The notes beneath the pieces are model-generated. The model was not told the DNA's origin, searched no databases, and worked only from the letters and a program-made list of their open reading frames with translations. Source: a virus. From it: DNA of 34,482 nt. The position numbers were made by a program, and so were the translations under genes. The stretch spans positions 1-34,482 of the IMG/VR virus record IMGVR_UViG_3300044730_001270. One strand, given 5' to 3'. Below, piece after piece: positions 1 through 7,951 of this stretch (its first letter is position 1; every line of letters begins with the position of its first letter).

Positions 1-575
1 CCATTATGGGCTACGCAATGGGCCAGACTTCCGACGCTACCCGATCCGCCTACACACTGGCCTACAAGCAAATGCCGGGTGTTACGCCTGAAGATTTAAC
101 CACGCAACAGGTTATCAACATCCAGACCAATAACGGCAACGTGTACATCAACCGGGCCAATTTTTACGACGGGTTCGAGCGGGGCACGATGTTTAACGGG
201 GGCTGGTTCGACGAAATCATCTATCTGGACAAGCTGGTAAACGAAATGCGCCTGAACGTGGCGGATCTTCTGTTTCAGGTGTCCAAAGTGCCACAGACGG
301 ACGAGGGTGTAAGTCAAATCAAACAAACAGTCACACGGGCTTGTCAGAAGTTTGTGAGATTGGGCTTCATTGCGCCGGGCCGCTGGAATGGTCAGGATAT
401 TTTAGTGCTGAAGCAAGGGGATGTGTTATCCGCTGGCTATTTGGTGCAGTCGGATTCTATCGATTCTCAATCCCAAGCTGATCGGGATGCCCGGAAATCG
501 CCAAACATTTATGTGGCAATTAAATTGGCCGGAGCCATTCAGTCTGTATTCATCAGAATAAACGCCAACAGGTAA
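1..575 (+). CDS. Tail sheath protein, DUF3383 family, C-terminal part
   Basis: The reading frame is open from the left edge, so the true start lies outside the window; about 190 residues remain. The C-terminal pattern (SPNIYVAIKLAGAIQSV followed by a short beta strand ending in NR) is characteristic of the DUF3383 phage family, which forms the contractile sheath in simple myophages. The preceding region has the expected mixed alpha/beta make-up (FYDGFERGTMFNGGWFDEI). The sheath surrounds the tube and contracts to drive DNA delivery. The tail tube gene follows after 12 bases, the usual sheath-tube order. Family call from recalled motifs, not from a search. Confidence 0.85.
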   Translation, partial: IMGYAMGQTSDATRSAYTLAYKQMPGVTPEDLTTQQVINIQTNNGNVYINRANFYDGFERGTMFNGGWFDEIIYLDKLVNEMRLNVADLLFQVSKVPQTDEGVSQIKQTVTRACQKFVRLGFIAPGRWNGQDILVLKQGDVLSAGYLVQSDSIDSQSQADRDARKSPNIYVAIKLAGAIQSVFIRINANR

Positions 576-587
576 GGAGTTAAACGA

Positions 588-1094
588 ATGGCAACAACCA
601 CTTACAGCTTTGCTGACCATATTGTAACCATCAGCGCCAATTCTTATGCCGCATACACCATAACCGGGCAAGGATTGGGGGAGATCACCGTCTCTTACGC
701 CAACGACAACACCATGCATGACAATTCTTCGGATGGATCGGTAATGGTGTCTAAAATCATTGCCAACAATGGAACAGCGGCATTAACAGTACAACAAACC
801 TCAGAGCTAAACCCATGGCTGCTTGGTATGTTCAACAGTCTATATGCCGGTTCAACTAGTGTTTGGGCTTCAATCCAAATAGTCATTGAGCATGTCAATG
901 GGGGTTATCCAGTTTATCTGAATGGCGTTTCTTTTGCTAAACGGTCGGATAAAACCTTCCAAGCACAAGGGCAGATGTACAGCTGGAACTTCATGGCCGC
1001 TGACATCTTCCAGGATGGAAGTATTATTGCTGGCTTGGCGGCTGGGGTTCTTCCTTCATTGAACGTGCAAGCTCAGATATTGAATAACATTTAG
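588..1094 (+). CDS. Tail tube protein, DUF3277-like
   Basis: 168 residues, the usual size of a myophage tube subunit. The pattern TTYSFADHIVTI, GLGEITVSY, SSDGSVMVSK and a late SFAKRSDKTF/YSWNFMA block matches the DUF3277 tube family, which polymerises into the rigid inner tube. The ATG follows the RBS GTAAGGAGTTAAACG. It sits directly after the sheath and before the tail chaperone, the conserved order for such tails. Nothing appears broken or unusual in it. Confidence 0.85.
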   Translation: MATTTYSFADHIVTISANSYAAYTITGQGLGEITVSYANDNTMHDNSSDGSVMVSKIIANNGTAALTVQQTSELNPWLLGMFNSLYAGSTSVWASIQIVIEHVNGGYPVYLNGVSFAKRSDKTFQAQGQMYSWNFMAADIFQDGSIIAGLAAGVLPSLNVQAQILNNI

Positions 1095-1102
1095 AGGTGG
1101 TT

Positions 1103-1588
1103 ATGAGCGACAAAGAAAAACAGATTGAAATAAATGGGAAAAAATTTACCGTTAAAAAGTTTACACCGCAGCTAGGATGCTATTGGGTTTTTCAACTCTT
1201 GGGCTCCCTGGCTTCCGGTATGGATGGCAAGGGTATGATGAGCGCCGTTCAGTCGTTTATGCAAATGACACCAGACCGCTTTCAGCATTTTCAAGCTGAT
1301 TGCCTGAAAAGTTGTTATTTTCAAAATAGCAATGGGTTGTTTTCTTTGATGAACCAAAACGGTTCTATGGCTTATCCCGGTGAATTGACCGGGCCAGAGT
1401 TGTTCCAGTTGACCACTCACGCCTTTATGTACACGCTAATGGATTTTTTAGACCCCGCCCTGTTGGAGGGGCTGGGCAGCGAAATGTCTATGATATTCCC
1501 TCAAACTGGGAAAGAGACCTCCTCTACCTCCCAGTCGCCAAAGGGTACTGGAAACAAAAAGAACTCTGGGACGGCACCTACACCATAA
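1103..1588 (+). CDS. Tail assembly chaperone, unshifted form
   Basis: 161 residues starting at ATG 1103. GAGG at 1094-1097 gives a proper RBS spacing to this ATG, whereas the upstream in-frame GTG at 1097 lies inside the RBS itself. The protein is mostly helical with a basic N-terminal strand (KQIEINGKKFTVKKF) and ends in a Ser/Thr/Lys-rich tail typical of a frame that is read only by the unshifted fraction of ribosomes. Position between tube and tape measure is where lambda gpG-like chaperones lie; these coat the tape measure during tail assembly. A heptamer TTTTTTA at 1444-1450 lies in phase for a -1 shift. Confidence 0.75.
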   Translation: MSDKEKQIEINGKKFTVKKFTPQLGCYWVFQLLGSLASGMDGKGMMSAVQSFMQMTPDRFQHFQADCLKSCYFQNSNGLFSLMNQNGSMAYPGELTGPELFQLTTHAFMYTLMDFLDPALLEGLGSEMSMIFPQTGKETSSTSQSPKGTGNKKNSGTAPTP

Positions 1589-1683
1589 CGGACTTTTTCG
1601 ACATCGTGGAAGTGATAATTGCCGAGGAAACCCGCAAAGCCGAGATGATGAGCCAATTTAAAGAAATGGGGCCAATGCCGTGA
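1103..1683 (+). CDS. Tail assembly chaperone, -1 frameshift fusion (gpG-GT type)
   Basis: Ribosomes that slip back one base at TTTTTTA (1444-1450) leave the first frame after residue 116 and continue in a frame open to the TGA at 1681-1683, giving about 193 residues. The new part contains DLLYLPVAKGYWKQKELWDG and an acidic helix EVIIAEETRKAEMM, which look like a genuine conserved phage domain although this frame has no start codon or RBS of its own. The -1 frame has a TGA at 1381-1383, just upstream of the slip site. The fusion ends overlapping the GTG start of the tape measure gene. This is the lambda G/GT arrangement. Frameshifting is inferred, not measured. Confidence 0.75.
1444..1476 (+). 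promoter_or_regulatory. Programmed -1 frameshift site with downstream hairpin
   Basis: T TTT TTA in the zero frame (GAT TTT TTA GAC) is a canonical X XXY YYZ slippery heptamer, the same heptamer used by HIV-1 gag-pol. Two bases later a GC-rich region (CCCC at 1453-1456, CCC at 1458-1460, GGGG at 1468-1471, GGG at 1474-1476) can pair into a two-part hairpin that could pause the ribosome. The pairing was judged by eye. Confidence 0.7.
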
Positions 1684-3197
1684 TTGACATAATCAAAGAA
1701 TATTTGGTGGCCGTTGGCTTTGAAGTTGACAAAAAAGGCTTTTCCGAGGCTCAAAAGTCGTTTGATAAAATCGACAAGGCTATTAATAAGGTTATTAAGA
1801 CGATTGGGGAAACAGAGGCATTTCAAAAGACTGGAAAACGCATCGTTGAAGTTTTTGGGGAAGTTGAGAAAAAAATCATAAAAACCCCTGTCGTCGGTAA
1901 AGTCGTTGAATGGGGTACTAAATTAACTACAGGCATTGGCGCAATCAAGCTTGCCATTGCTGGGGCCATAGCCGCCCTAATTGTCGCAATCACAGCCGCT
2001 ACAGCTGTTTTCATGAGCAAGATGGCCGCTGTTGACATGCAGATCCAAAAGCTGGCCCTGTCCCTATTTACCACCACGCAGAACGCCCGTTCCCTCAAGG
2101 CTGTCATGGATTCCATGGGCGTTGGTTCAATCGACGAATTGCGGGCGGTAGCCTTAAACCCTGAACTTCGGGCGCAGTTTATGAGCCTTCGCCGAACTGC
2201 TGCCGGTCTGGAAGGTGGAGCCGATGTTCAGCAAGGCTTTCGCAATATCCGGGCCGCTGGGCTGGAAACAAACCGGCTGGGCGTGATTATGAATTACTTC
2301 TGGCAGAACCTGGGCGGCAAGCTTGGCCATGTGCTGGCCGGGCCATTGGCCTCTTTTGAAGAATTTATGAAGAACTTCAATCAATTGTTGATTGATAATA
2401 TGCCAGCAATTATGGATACGATTTCTGGGCTACTGGCTTTTGTCGGGGTAATTGTTGATTTATTTTTTAAGGGTTTAACAATCCTGACAAAAATACTCTC
2501 TCTTTTTACTTGGGTTGGAAAGTTGATTGCCCTTGGTGTTGAAATACTGTATGCCCCAATTAAACCAGCAGTTGACGCTGTTAAATGGGGTATGGACAGG
2601 GTTTCAAACGCTATAGCGCCTACACCGGAAACACCACAAGCCGGTAAGAATCCAGATGGAAAGGGTGACAGAAACAGTTTTAGCCGTTTACCCAGTGTGA
2701 AGAAGTTTGGGTTCACTGGTGAATTTTTAGATCGATTAGCAAAAATAATGTCAGACGAAAAGAAATGGTTTATCACAGCAGCACAAGAAGGTGGACATGC
2801 ACCTGGGAAATATTCGCATGGCACTGGATATAAGTTTGATCTTGGCTTAAATGGTAAATCTAAAGATGAAATAGTTAAGGTCATGCAAGCACTGGCAGCC
2901 ACTCCTGGGTTTGTTAAAGGTTTCCTAGAGAGCAAAAATGGGATGTTAGGAAATACCCGTTTTGCAGACATTCTTTCTAAATACAGAGAATTAGGAGGAA
3001 AGGGTAATTTTGAAGTCCTTAAAAATCGTGGCGCAACTGGCCCACATCTTGATGTGGAAACTCGGCCAACTTCCGTGACTGTCCATGTCCACGGTGACGT
3101 AAAAGACGAAAAAACAGCGGCTTATCTAGGCGATAGGATAGGCCAGTTCTTTAGGGACTCCCTGAACATCCGAAGTAACACGAGCCCTTGGGGATAA
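1680..3197 (+). CDS. Tail tape measure protein with C-terminal peptidase-like domain
   Basis: 505 residues from a GTG that overlaps the stop of the frameshifted chaperone (GTGA). The N-terminal 80 residues are charged and helical, residues about 85-115 are a long hydrophobic stretch (IKLAIAGAIAALIVAITAAT), and further hydrophobic segments occur near 240-300, as expected of a tape measure that sets tail length and later enters the membrane. From about residue 345 the protein changes character: SHGTGYKFDLG (H380, six residues, D387) and TGPHLDVE (H456) resemble the zinc-ligand spacing of M15/LAS D-alanyl peptidases. A muralytic tip is therefore possible. It is short for a tape measure, implying a short tail. 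Confidence 0.75.
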   Translation: MIDIIKEYLVAVGFEVDKKGFSEAQKSFDKIDKAINKVIKTIGETEAFQKTGKRIVEVFGEVEKKIIKTPVVGKVVEWGTKLTTGIGAIKLAIAGAIAALIVAITAATAVFMSKMAAVDMQIQKLALSLFTTTQNARSLKAVMDSMGVGSIDELRAVALNPELRAQFMSLRRTAAGLEGGADVQQGFRNIRAAGLETNRLGVIMNYFWQNLGGKLGHVLAGPLASFEEFMKNFNQLLIDNMPAIMDTISGLLAFVGVIVDLFFKGLTILTKILSLFTWVGKLIALGVEILYAPIKPAVDAVKWGMDRVSNAIAPTPETPQAGKNPDGKGDRNSFSRLPSVKKFGFTGEFLDRLAKIMSDEKKWFITAAQEGGHAPGKYSHGTGYKFDLGLNGKSKDEIVKVMQALAATPGFVKGFLESKNGMLGNTRFADILSKYRELGGKGNFEVLKNRGATGPHLDVETRPTSVTVHVHGDVKDEKTAAYLGDRIGQFFRDSLNIRSNTSPWG

Positions 3198-3889
3198 TGG
3201 GAATGACTTCAAGCATTCCACCTGCCGGGTTGGATTTGTCATTTCAGAGGGAATCCAGTATCCCGCCCGCAGGACTGGACCTATCCGAAACGCCCTCCTC
3301 CACGCTTATCACTGCAGGGGTAAAAAAGACCGCTCCCCCTACCGAATGGAGCCTTGTAGAACCTACGGCAGATGGGAAGCAGATTGTTTATACGTTTGAC
3401 GCTTGGCTACGTCTAAACCATGCTAACGCCATCACGGTCACTCAGCACCCGGTACAGTCCGGGGCCGACATCACCGATCATGCCTATGTGAACCCGAAGC
3501 GGTTTTCCTTTGACATCGGCGTAACGGATACCGTAGCCACTGGAAGGTTTTCAGCAAACCCCACCCGCTCCATTAACGCCTACAACACCATTCAGCAATT
3601 GCAGGCCCGCCGGGTACCGCTAACACTGGTGAGTAAGTACGGCGTTTATGAAAATATCCTGATTGAATCGCTGGAAGCATCGGACGATTACCAGACCAGC
3701 ACAGCACTAAAAGCGACAATCAACCTGATTGAAATCATCATTGCTGATGTGCAGGTTTACAAGCTGAGCGCCGCCCAGATGGCCACAGATATTACTAACC
3801 GGGGCAATGTGCCAGCGCTACCAGAATTTGGAACGATTCAGTCCATTAAGTTGAAGCTGGAAGCATTGTTTCCGTTTATCAAGCTATGA
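3197..3889 (+). CDS. Baseplate/tail hub-adaptor protein, Dit-like (DUF6046-like)
   Basis: 230 residues from ATG 3197, which overlaps the previous stop (TAATG) with GGGGA just upstream; ATG 3203 is an alternative. After a Pro-rich N-terminus comes a beta-rich body (GADITDHAYVNPKRFSFDIG, FSANPTRSINAYNTIQQL, RRVPLTLVSKYGVYENILIE) typical of phage proteins that join tube to baseplate. Odd: the N-terminus contains the 11-residue peptide SSIPPAGLDLS twice (codons at 3209-3241 and 3254-3286), and all 11 codon pairs are synonymous but different. Family placement is moderate. Confidence 0.65.
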   Translation: MGMTSSIPPAGLDLSFQRESSIPPAGLDLSETPSSTLITAGVKKTAPPTEWSLVEPTADGKQIVYTFDAWLRLNHANAITVTQHPVQSGADITDHAYVNPKRFSFDIGVTDTVATGRFSANPTRSINAYNTIQQLQARRVPLTLVSKYGVYENILIESLEASDDYQTSTALKATINLIEIIIADVQVYKLSAAQMATDITNRGNVPALPEFGTIQSIKLKLEALFPFIKL

Positions 3890-4203
3890 CACAAATTAAC
3901 ATCACCAACCAGCCTAACCAGCGGTTCACAAGCCGCATCCCCTTAATTGGCCGGAATATCACGTTTAGCCTGTTCGCCGTGTTCAACACCGTGGGCGGCT
4001 TCTGGCAACTGGATATTTCAGATGCCAATGGGAATTTACTATTGAAGGCGCTTCCACTGGTGGCCACCTACCCGGTGGATCTGCTGTCTCCCTATAGTTA
4101 CCTGAATATAGGCTCCCTGTATGTTTTACCGCTATCCAGCAATGCCCCTGATTATCCCGGCGCTAATGATTGGGGCAGTAACTTTACCCTTCTTTGGGAG
4201 TAG
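3886..4203 (+). CDS. Baseplate plug protein (cyanophage Pam3 gp18-like, DUF6983)
   Basis: 105 residues, ATGA overlap with the gene before. Small beta-barrel-like sequence with FTSRIPLIGRNITFSLFAVF, a WQLDISDANG turn and a C-terminal DWGSNFTLLWE, matching my recollection of small baseplate plug proteins of simple myophages. It would sit in the hub and close the tube before contraction. Flanked by tube-adaptor and hub genes, which fits. Confidence 0.65.
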   Translation: MTQINITNQPNQRFTSRIPLIGRNITFSLFAVFNTVGGFWQLDISDANGNLLLKALPLVATYPVDLLSPYSYLNIGSLYVLPLSSNAPDYPGANDWGSNFTLLWE

Positions 4204-4205
4204 CC

Positions 4206-5132
4206 ATGCTTTACGGGCGAAAATGGAAAGTGACCGTTACCACCTTCGGCGGGAACGTGATCACGCTACCAACGGACTTGCGGGTTGTGTTTTCTCTGGA
4301 TCGGACAATCGGGCGGGCTTATCAATTCGGCTCAATCACAATTTACAACCTTTCACCGGCGACAGAACAAGACATTCTCCAGAACGGTAAATCCGTAACG
4401 CTGGAAGCAGGCTATCAGGATGGCCCATACGGCCTGATTTTCGATGCCAAGATTGTTCAGCCAGTTCGGGGAAAAGAAGATCAGACTACCTATTACATCA
4501 AGCTACTTTGCATCGATGGCGACATTCTGAACCTGGGTTTCTGCAATTTCACCTTGCAAGCCGGGCAAACGTTACAGCAAATCGCCCAGCAAGTGGGCCG
4601 CTCCTCCACTGTTCCGTTTGATGTCCGGGTGGATGAATCGCTTAACCAACAAACAACACTCCGAGCCAAAACCGTTACCGGGAAGCCGGGGGATGCGCTC
4701 CGTAATCTGGCGGTCAATAACAACGCTTTGCTTTACGCCGATAACGGCACCGTCAACCTATCCGCCTTGAATCAAGGCCCGCCTGCCTCCGTTCCTGAAC
4801 TGGATGTCACCAACGGCCTGATCGGGATGCCGCAACAGGTGGATCAGGGTGTTGAAGTCACCTCTCTCATTAACCCGGATTTCAAGCTGAATAGCTGGTT
4901 CCATCTGGATAATAAGCGAGTCAATCAAGCAGAATTACCCATTGGTTCAGCCCTTGGGACGGCTTCCGCTTTGGTCCAACCACTGCTGGATCTGGATGGG
5001 TTATACCGAATCATCAGCATGACCATCGAGGGCGATACACGGGGCAACGACTGGTATTACAACATGCAGGGAATAGCGCAAACGGGGGTTCTGCCCGCTA
5101 TGCTGCTTGACCCGACACAGACAGGGCTTTGA
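4206..5132 (+). CDS. Baseplate hub protein, gp44/gpP-like
   Basis: 308 residues from ATG 4206 with GGGAG five bases upstream. The first 100 residues form a beta-barrel-like domain (WKVTVTTFGGNVITLPTDLR, SITIYNLSPATEQDIL), then a LysM-like/helical section (TLQQIAQQVGRSSTVPFDV, GKPGDALRNLAVNNNALLY) and a C-terminal beta domain ending YRIISMTIEGDTRGNDWYYN. This architecture is that of the trimeric hub under the tube (phage Mu gp44, T4 gp27 relatives), which holds the spike. The spike gene follows immediately. Confidence 0.75.
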   Translation: MLYGRKWKVTVTTFGGNVITLPTDLRVVFSLDRTIGRAYQFGSITIYNLSPATEQDILQNGKSVTLEAGYQDGPYGLIFDAKIVQPVRGKEDQTTYYIKLLCIDGDILNLGFCNFTLQAGQTLQQIAQQVGRSSTVPFDVRVDESLNQQTTLRAKTVTGKPGDALRNLAVNNNALLYADNGTVNLSALNQGPPASVPELDVTNGLIGMPQQVDQGVEVTSLINPDFKLNSWFHLDNKRVNQAELPIGSALGTASALVQPLLDLDGLYRIISMTIEGDTRGNDWYYNMQGIAQTGVLPAMLLDPTQTGL

Positions 5133-5133
5133 A

Positions 5134-5859
5134 ATGGCAACGATTGTAGGCCAAGTTTCAAACGAGGGTGAGCGTCCGTTAAATAACCTTGCTGAGCGCA
5201 TTGCCGACCCAAACGAGGCCATTAAACGGAACAATGATGCCCTGAGCGCCGCCATCCGGGTGAGCCTGCCCGCTATTGTGGTGAGCTTCAATGCCGTTAA
5301 ACAAACCATCAGCGCCCAGCCTGCCATCAAAGAAAAACGGGTAGACCGGGCCACGGGTTCTATTGAATGGGTGGCCTTGCCAGTACTGCAAGATATTCCG
5401 GTTCAATTCCCCCAAGGCGGCGGCGTGGCTTTAACGTTTCCCTTGGCTCCCGGTGATGAGGTGTTGCTGGTATTTGCGGATTCCTGCATTGACTCTTGGC
5501 ACCAGTTCGGAAATTTACAGCAATGGAATGACCGGCGCAGGCATGATTTATCCGATGCTTTTGCCATCCCTGGTATCAATAGCCAGCCAGCCGTTATAAC
5601 GGCATTTAACACCACCTCGGCAGAACTACGCACACTGGACGGGGTTTCTCGGGTTACGGTTGGCCCAAGTGGCGTAGGTGTTATAACGCCTGTTCTCAAT
5701 ATAGCGGCGGGGGCGATCAACATAGTGACCGGTGGCGTTACCATGACCGGCGAGAGTTCAGGAGACACCTCTTTGAGTATCAATGGCGCTGATTACTTCG
5801 ACCACAGACACACAGGCGTTACCAGCGGGCCAAGCATTACAGGGCCAATTGATTTATGA
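5134..5859 (+). CDS. Baseplate spike protein, Gp138/gpV-type OB-fold
   Basis: 241 residues from ATG 5134 directly after the hub stop. The N-terminal third carries the Gp138 OB-fold pattern (LPAIVVSFNAVKQTISAQPA, LQDIPVQFPQGGGVALTFPL, GDEVLLVFADSCIDSWH). The C-terminal half is a repetitive strand region (GVGVITPVLNIAAGAINIVTG) expected to form the trimeric beta-helix needle, ending in DHRHTGVTSGPSITGP. The HRH near the tip matches the metal-binding HxH of spike apices such as P2 gpV. It pierces the outer membrane. Confidence 0.85.
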   Translation: MATIVGQVSNEGERPLNNLAERIADPNEAIKRNNDALSAAIRVSLPAIVVSFNAVKQTISAQPAIKEKRVDRATGSIEWVALPVLQDIPVQFPQGGGVALTFPLAPGDEVLLVFADSCIDSWHQFGNLQQWNDRRRHDLSDAFAIPGINSQPAVITAFNTTSAELRTLDGVSRVTVGPSGVGVITPVLNIAAGAINIVTGGVTMTGESSGDTSLSINGADYFDHRHTGVTSGPSITGPIDL

Positions 5860-6221
5860 AATACAGACGGTTAAGCGATTCTGGCGATTACAGTTTTGGG
5901 CATGGAGATTCTGATTTTGCCTATGATCTGGAAGCCTCTGTTCAAGCGGTAAAAACCCGATTACAGCTTTATAAGGATTCATTCTGGCGGGATCTAAACG
6001 ATGGCCTGCCCATGTATCAAAGCATTCTGGCCAGCTCGGGCGCTGCGGACAACCTAACCGTTGTGGATTCTGTCCTGAAGAAACGGATTTTAGGCACCGA
6101 GGGTGTAAGTCGGATTGTCAACTTTGACAGCCAATTTGACCCAAACAGCCGCCGCTACAGTTTTACTTGCGTGATAGACACGATTTATACGCAAAATGTC
6201 GTCATTGAGGATTCGTTCTAA
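5856..6221 (+). CDS. Baseplate wedge protein, gp25/W-like
   Basis: 121 residues, ATGA overlap with the spike gene. The central part SVQAVKTRLQLYKDSFWRDL, then GLPMYQSILAS, DSVLKKRILGTEGVSRIV and a C-terminal beta strand RRYSFTCVIDTIY match small baseplate wedge proteins of the gp25 group, which connect the wedge to the first sheath ring and start sheath assembly. It lies directly upstream of the J-like gene, the usual pair. Confidence 0.75.
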   Translation: MKYRRLSDSGDYSFGHGDSDFAYDLEASVQAVKTRLQLYKDSFWRDLNDGLPMYQSILASSGAADNLTVVDSVLKKRILGTEGVSRIVNFDSQFDPNSRRYSFTCVIDTIYTQNVVIEDSF

Positions 6222-7418
6222 ATGCCATATTTTCCGCCAACCCTCGGGCCTTCAGGGCTGGAAATACCCACATATCAAGAAATCGAGGATTATTTGGTTG
6301 CTGAAGCCCGCCGGATATTTGGAGCGTCAACCTACCTCGAAAACGACAGCCAAGACTTCCAGCTGATCGCATCCTACGCTTTGACCGCCTATGAAACCAT
6401 GCTACTGGCCCAACAGGTATACAATGCCCGCTCCCCTGTGACTGCGATTTCTTCCGGTTTGGATGGCGTGGTCAGTGTCAACGGGTTACAGCGCAACCCG
6501 GTTTCCTTCTCCACCGCTCCATTGACCATTACCGGCACAGATTTTACCCTGATTCAAAACGGCATCGTGACAGACACCGCCGGGTTCAAATGGGCGCTTC
6601 CTGATTCTGTCACCATTGGCGATTCGGGATCTGTAACCGTAACTGGCACCTGTTTAACACCCGGCCCGGTTGCTGCTGGCCCTGGAACCATCACGCAGAT
6701 TACTACCCCGGTTTTTGGCTGGACAGGCGTAACCAACGCTTTCGCCGCCACTTTGGGACGGGCACAGGAAAGTGATACCCAGTTACGCTACCGGCAAGCG
6801 GTTTCAGTTTCAAACCCAAGCCAAGCCTTAAAAACTGGCATCCTTGGGGCGATTCTGGATATTCCCAACGTCATTGCCGCCCAAGTCTATGAAAATGACA
6901 CCAATGCGTCAGTAACCTCAATCAACGGCGTTAGTAACCCCGACGGCTTCCCTGCCCACTCCCTAACAGCCGTGGTAAACGGTGGCGACGGGCTGACCAT
7001 CGCCCAGGTGATTGATCTCCGCAAAACCCCAGGCTGCTACAGCAACGGCGATCAGGTTTTCATCGTGCCAGATAGCAACGGCGTAAACAACACCATCCGG
7101 TTCTTTCGACCCCAAACACGGGTCATTGACGTTGTGGTTACCCTGGATGCGCTGGCCGGTTACAACTCATCCATCGGCACCTTGATCCAACAGGCTATCA
7201 CAAGCTACCTAAACAGCCTGACCATTGGGCAAAGTGTTATTCGCTCCGAAGTAGAACGAGCCGCATTGAGTGTCAATAACGGGCTGCAATATCCCTTGTT
7301 TTCTTTGGACACCCTAACCATTGCCATAACAGGAAATGCTCAGGGAACGGCAAACTTGCCCATGACATTCAAACAACAGCCGGTTTCTGGTTCAGTTTCA
7401 ATCACGGTAAACCCATGA
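6222..7418 (+). CDS. Baseplate J-like wedge protein
   Basis: 398 residues starting right after the previous stop. Recognisable J-family features: an N-terminal helix with PTYQEIEDYLVAEARRIFG, a GLDGVVSVNGLQRNP segment, a beta region, then TLGRAQESDTQLRYRQAVS and GAILDIPNVIAAQVYEN, which are typical of P2 gpJ/Mu gp47 proteins. The C-terminus has a second domain with TLIQQAITSYLNSLTIGQSV. It forms the wedge arms of the baseplate. Ends with an ATGA overlap to the DUF2612 gene. Confidence 0.85.
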   Translation: MPYFPPTLGPSGLEIPTYQEIEDYLVAEARRIFGASTYLENDSQDFQLIASYALTAYETMLLAQQVYNARSPVTAISSGLDGVVSVNGLQRNPVSFSTAPLTITGTDFTLIQNGIVTDTAGFKWALPDSVTIGDSGSVTVTGTCLTPGPVAAGPGTITQITTPVFGWTGVTNAFAATLGRAQESDTQLRYRQAVSVSNPSQALKTGILGAILDIPNVIAAQVYENDTNASVTSINGVSNPDGFPAHSLTAVVNGGDGLTIAQVIDLRKTPGCYSNGDQVFIVPDSNGVNNTIRFFRPQTRVIDVVVTLDALAGYNSSIGTLIQQAITSYLNSLTIGQSVIRSEVERAALSVNNGLQYPLFSLDTLTIAITGNAQGTANLPMTFKQQPVSGSVSITVNP

Positions 7419-7951
7419 CATTCACCGATTACACCAAGCTAATCCCGCCGCCTAACTCCATCCAGCCTAAATTTATGGCTTGGCAGGCGGCTTTGCTCAA
7501 ACCTTTTCTGGACACTCAGACCGTTTTGAATCAGGTTTTGAACGGCTTCAATGTCAATGATGCCGTGGGCAACCAGTTGGATATTTTAGGGGAACTGTTA
7601 GGGCGAGGACGCATTACCAAGTTTTCTATCAGTTCCGATTTCAACGGCGCTTCCGCTATCCCGATTCGGATTATCTATGACACGCCGGGACAGGATTTAA
7701 TCATTGCAACCAGCCCGAGAGCCACTCTATTAGTAGGCTTGACGGTCGTTAATAACGCCCCGTTTCGTTTCACACTGAAAAGCAATACCACGGTGTTATT
7801 CACTCAGGAATATTCCTCATTCAATGGGCCAGTACATCCCTTTAGCCCAGTGAATCCAGAAGTCGTTTGCGGCACAGAGTCAGGCGAAGCCTTGATCATG
7901 AACTGCGATAGGGCGCTTCCTCCGTTTACCGTCTACATCATTGAGGTTTAG
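7415..7951 (+). CDS. DUF2612 baseplate protein, N-terminal half with appended beta-sandwich module
   Basis: 178 residues. The first 70 (PPNSIQPKFMAWQAALLKPF, NDAVGNQLDILGELLGRGR) match the N-terminal half of DUF2612 phage proteins. From about residue 88 (YDTPGQDLII) to the end (ALPPFTVYIIEV) it is instead related to the stand-alone 121-residue protein at 9318-9683: both share YDTPGxDLII, a KSxxTVL strand and ALPPFxxYxxEV. The rest of DUF2612 is encoded by the next gene, whose ATG follows the TAG directly. It looks like a beta-sandwich was inserted in the middle of an ancestral single gene. Likely links the wedge to fibres. Confidence 0.7.
   Translation: MTFTDYTKLIPPPNSIQPKFMAWQAALLKPFLDTQTVLNQVLNGFNVNDAVGNQLDILGELLGRGRITKFSISSDFNGASAIPIRIIYDTPGQDLIIATSPRATLLVGLTVVNNAPFRFTLKSNTTVLFTQEYSSFNGPVHPFSPVNPEVVCGTESGEALIMNCDRALPPFTVYIIEV

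Noticed and set aside
1508-1514. GGGAAAG, the lambda G/T slippery heptamer
   Set aside because: The zero frame reads GGG AAA G, not G GGA AAG, so slippage would leave mismatches in both sites; TTTTTTA at 1444 is in phase.
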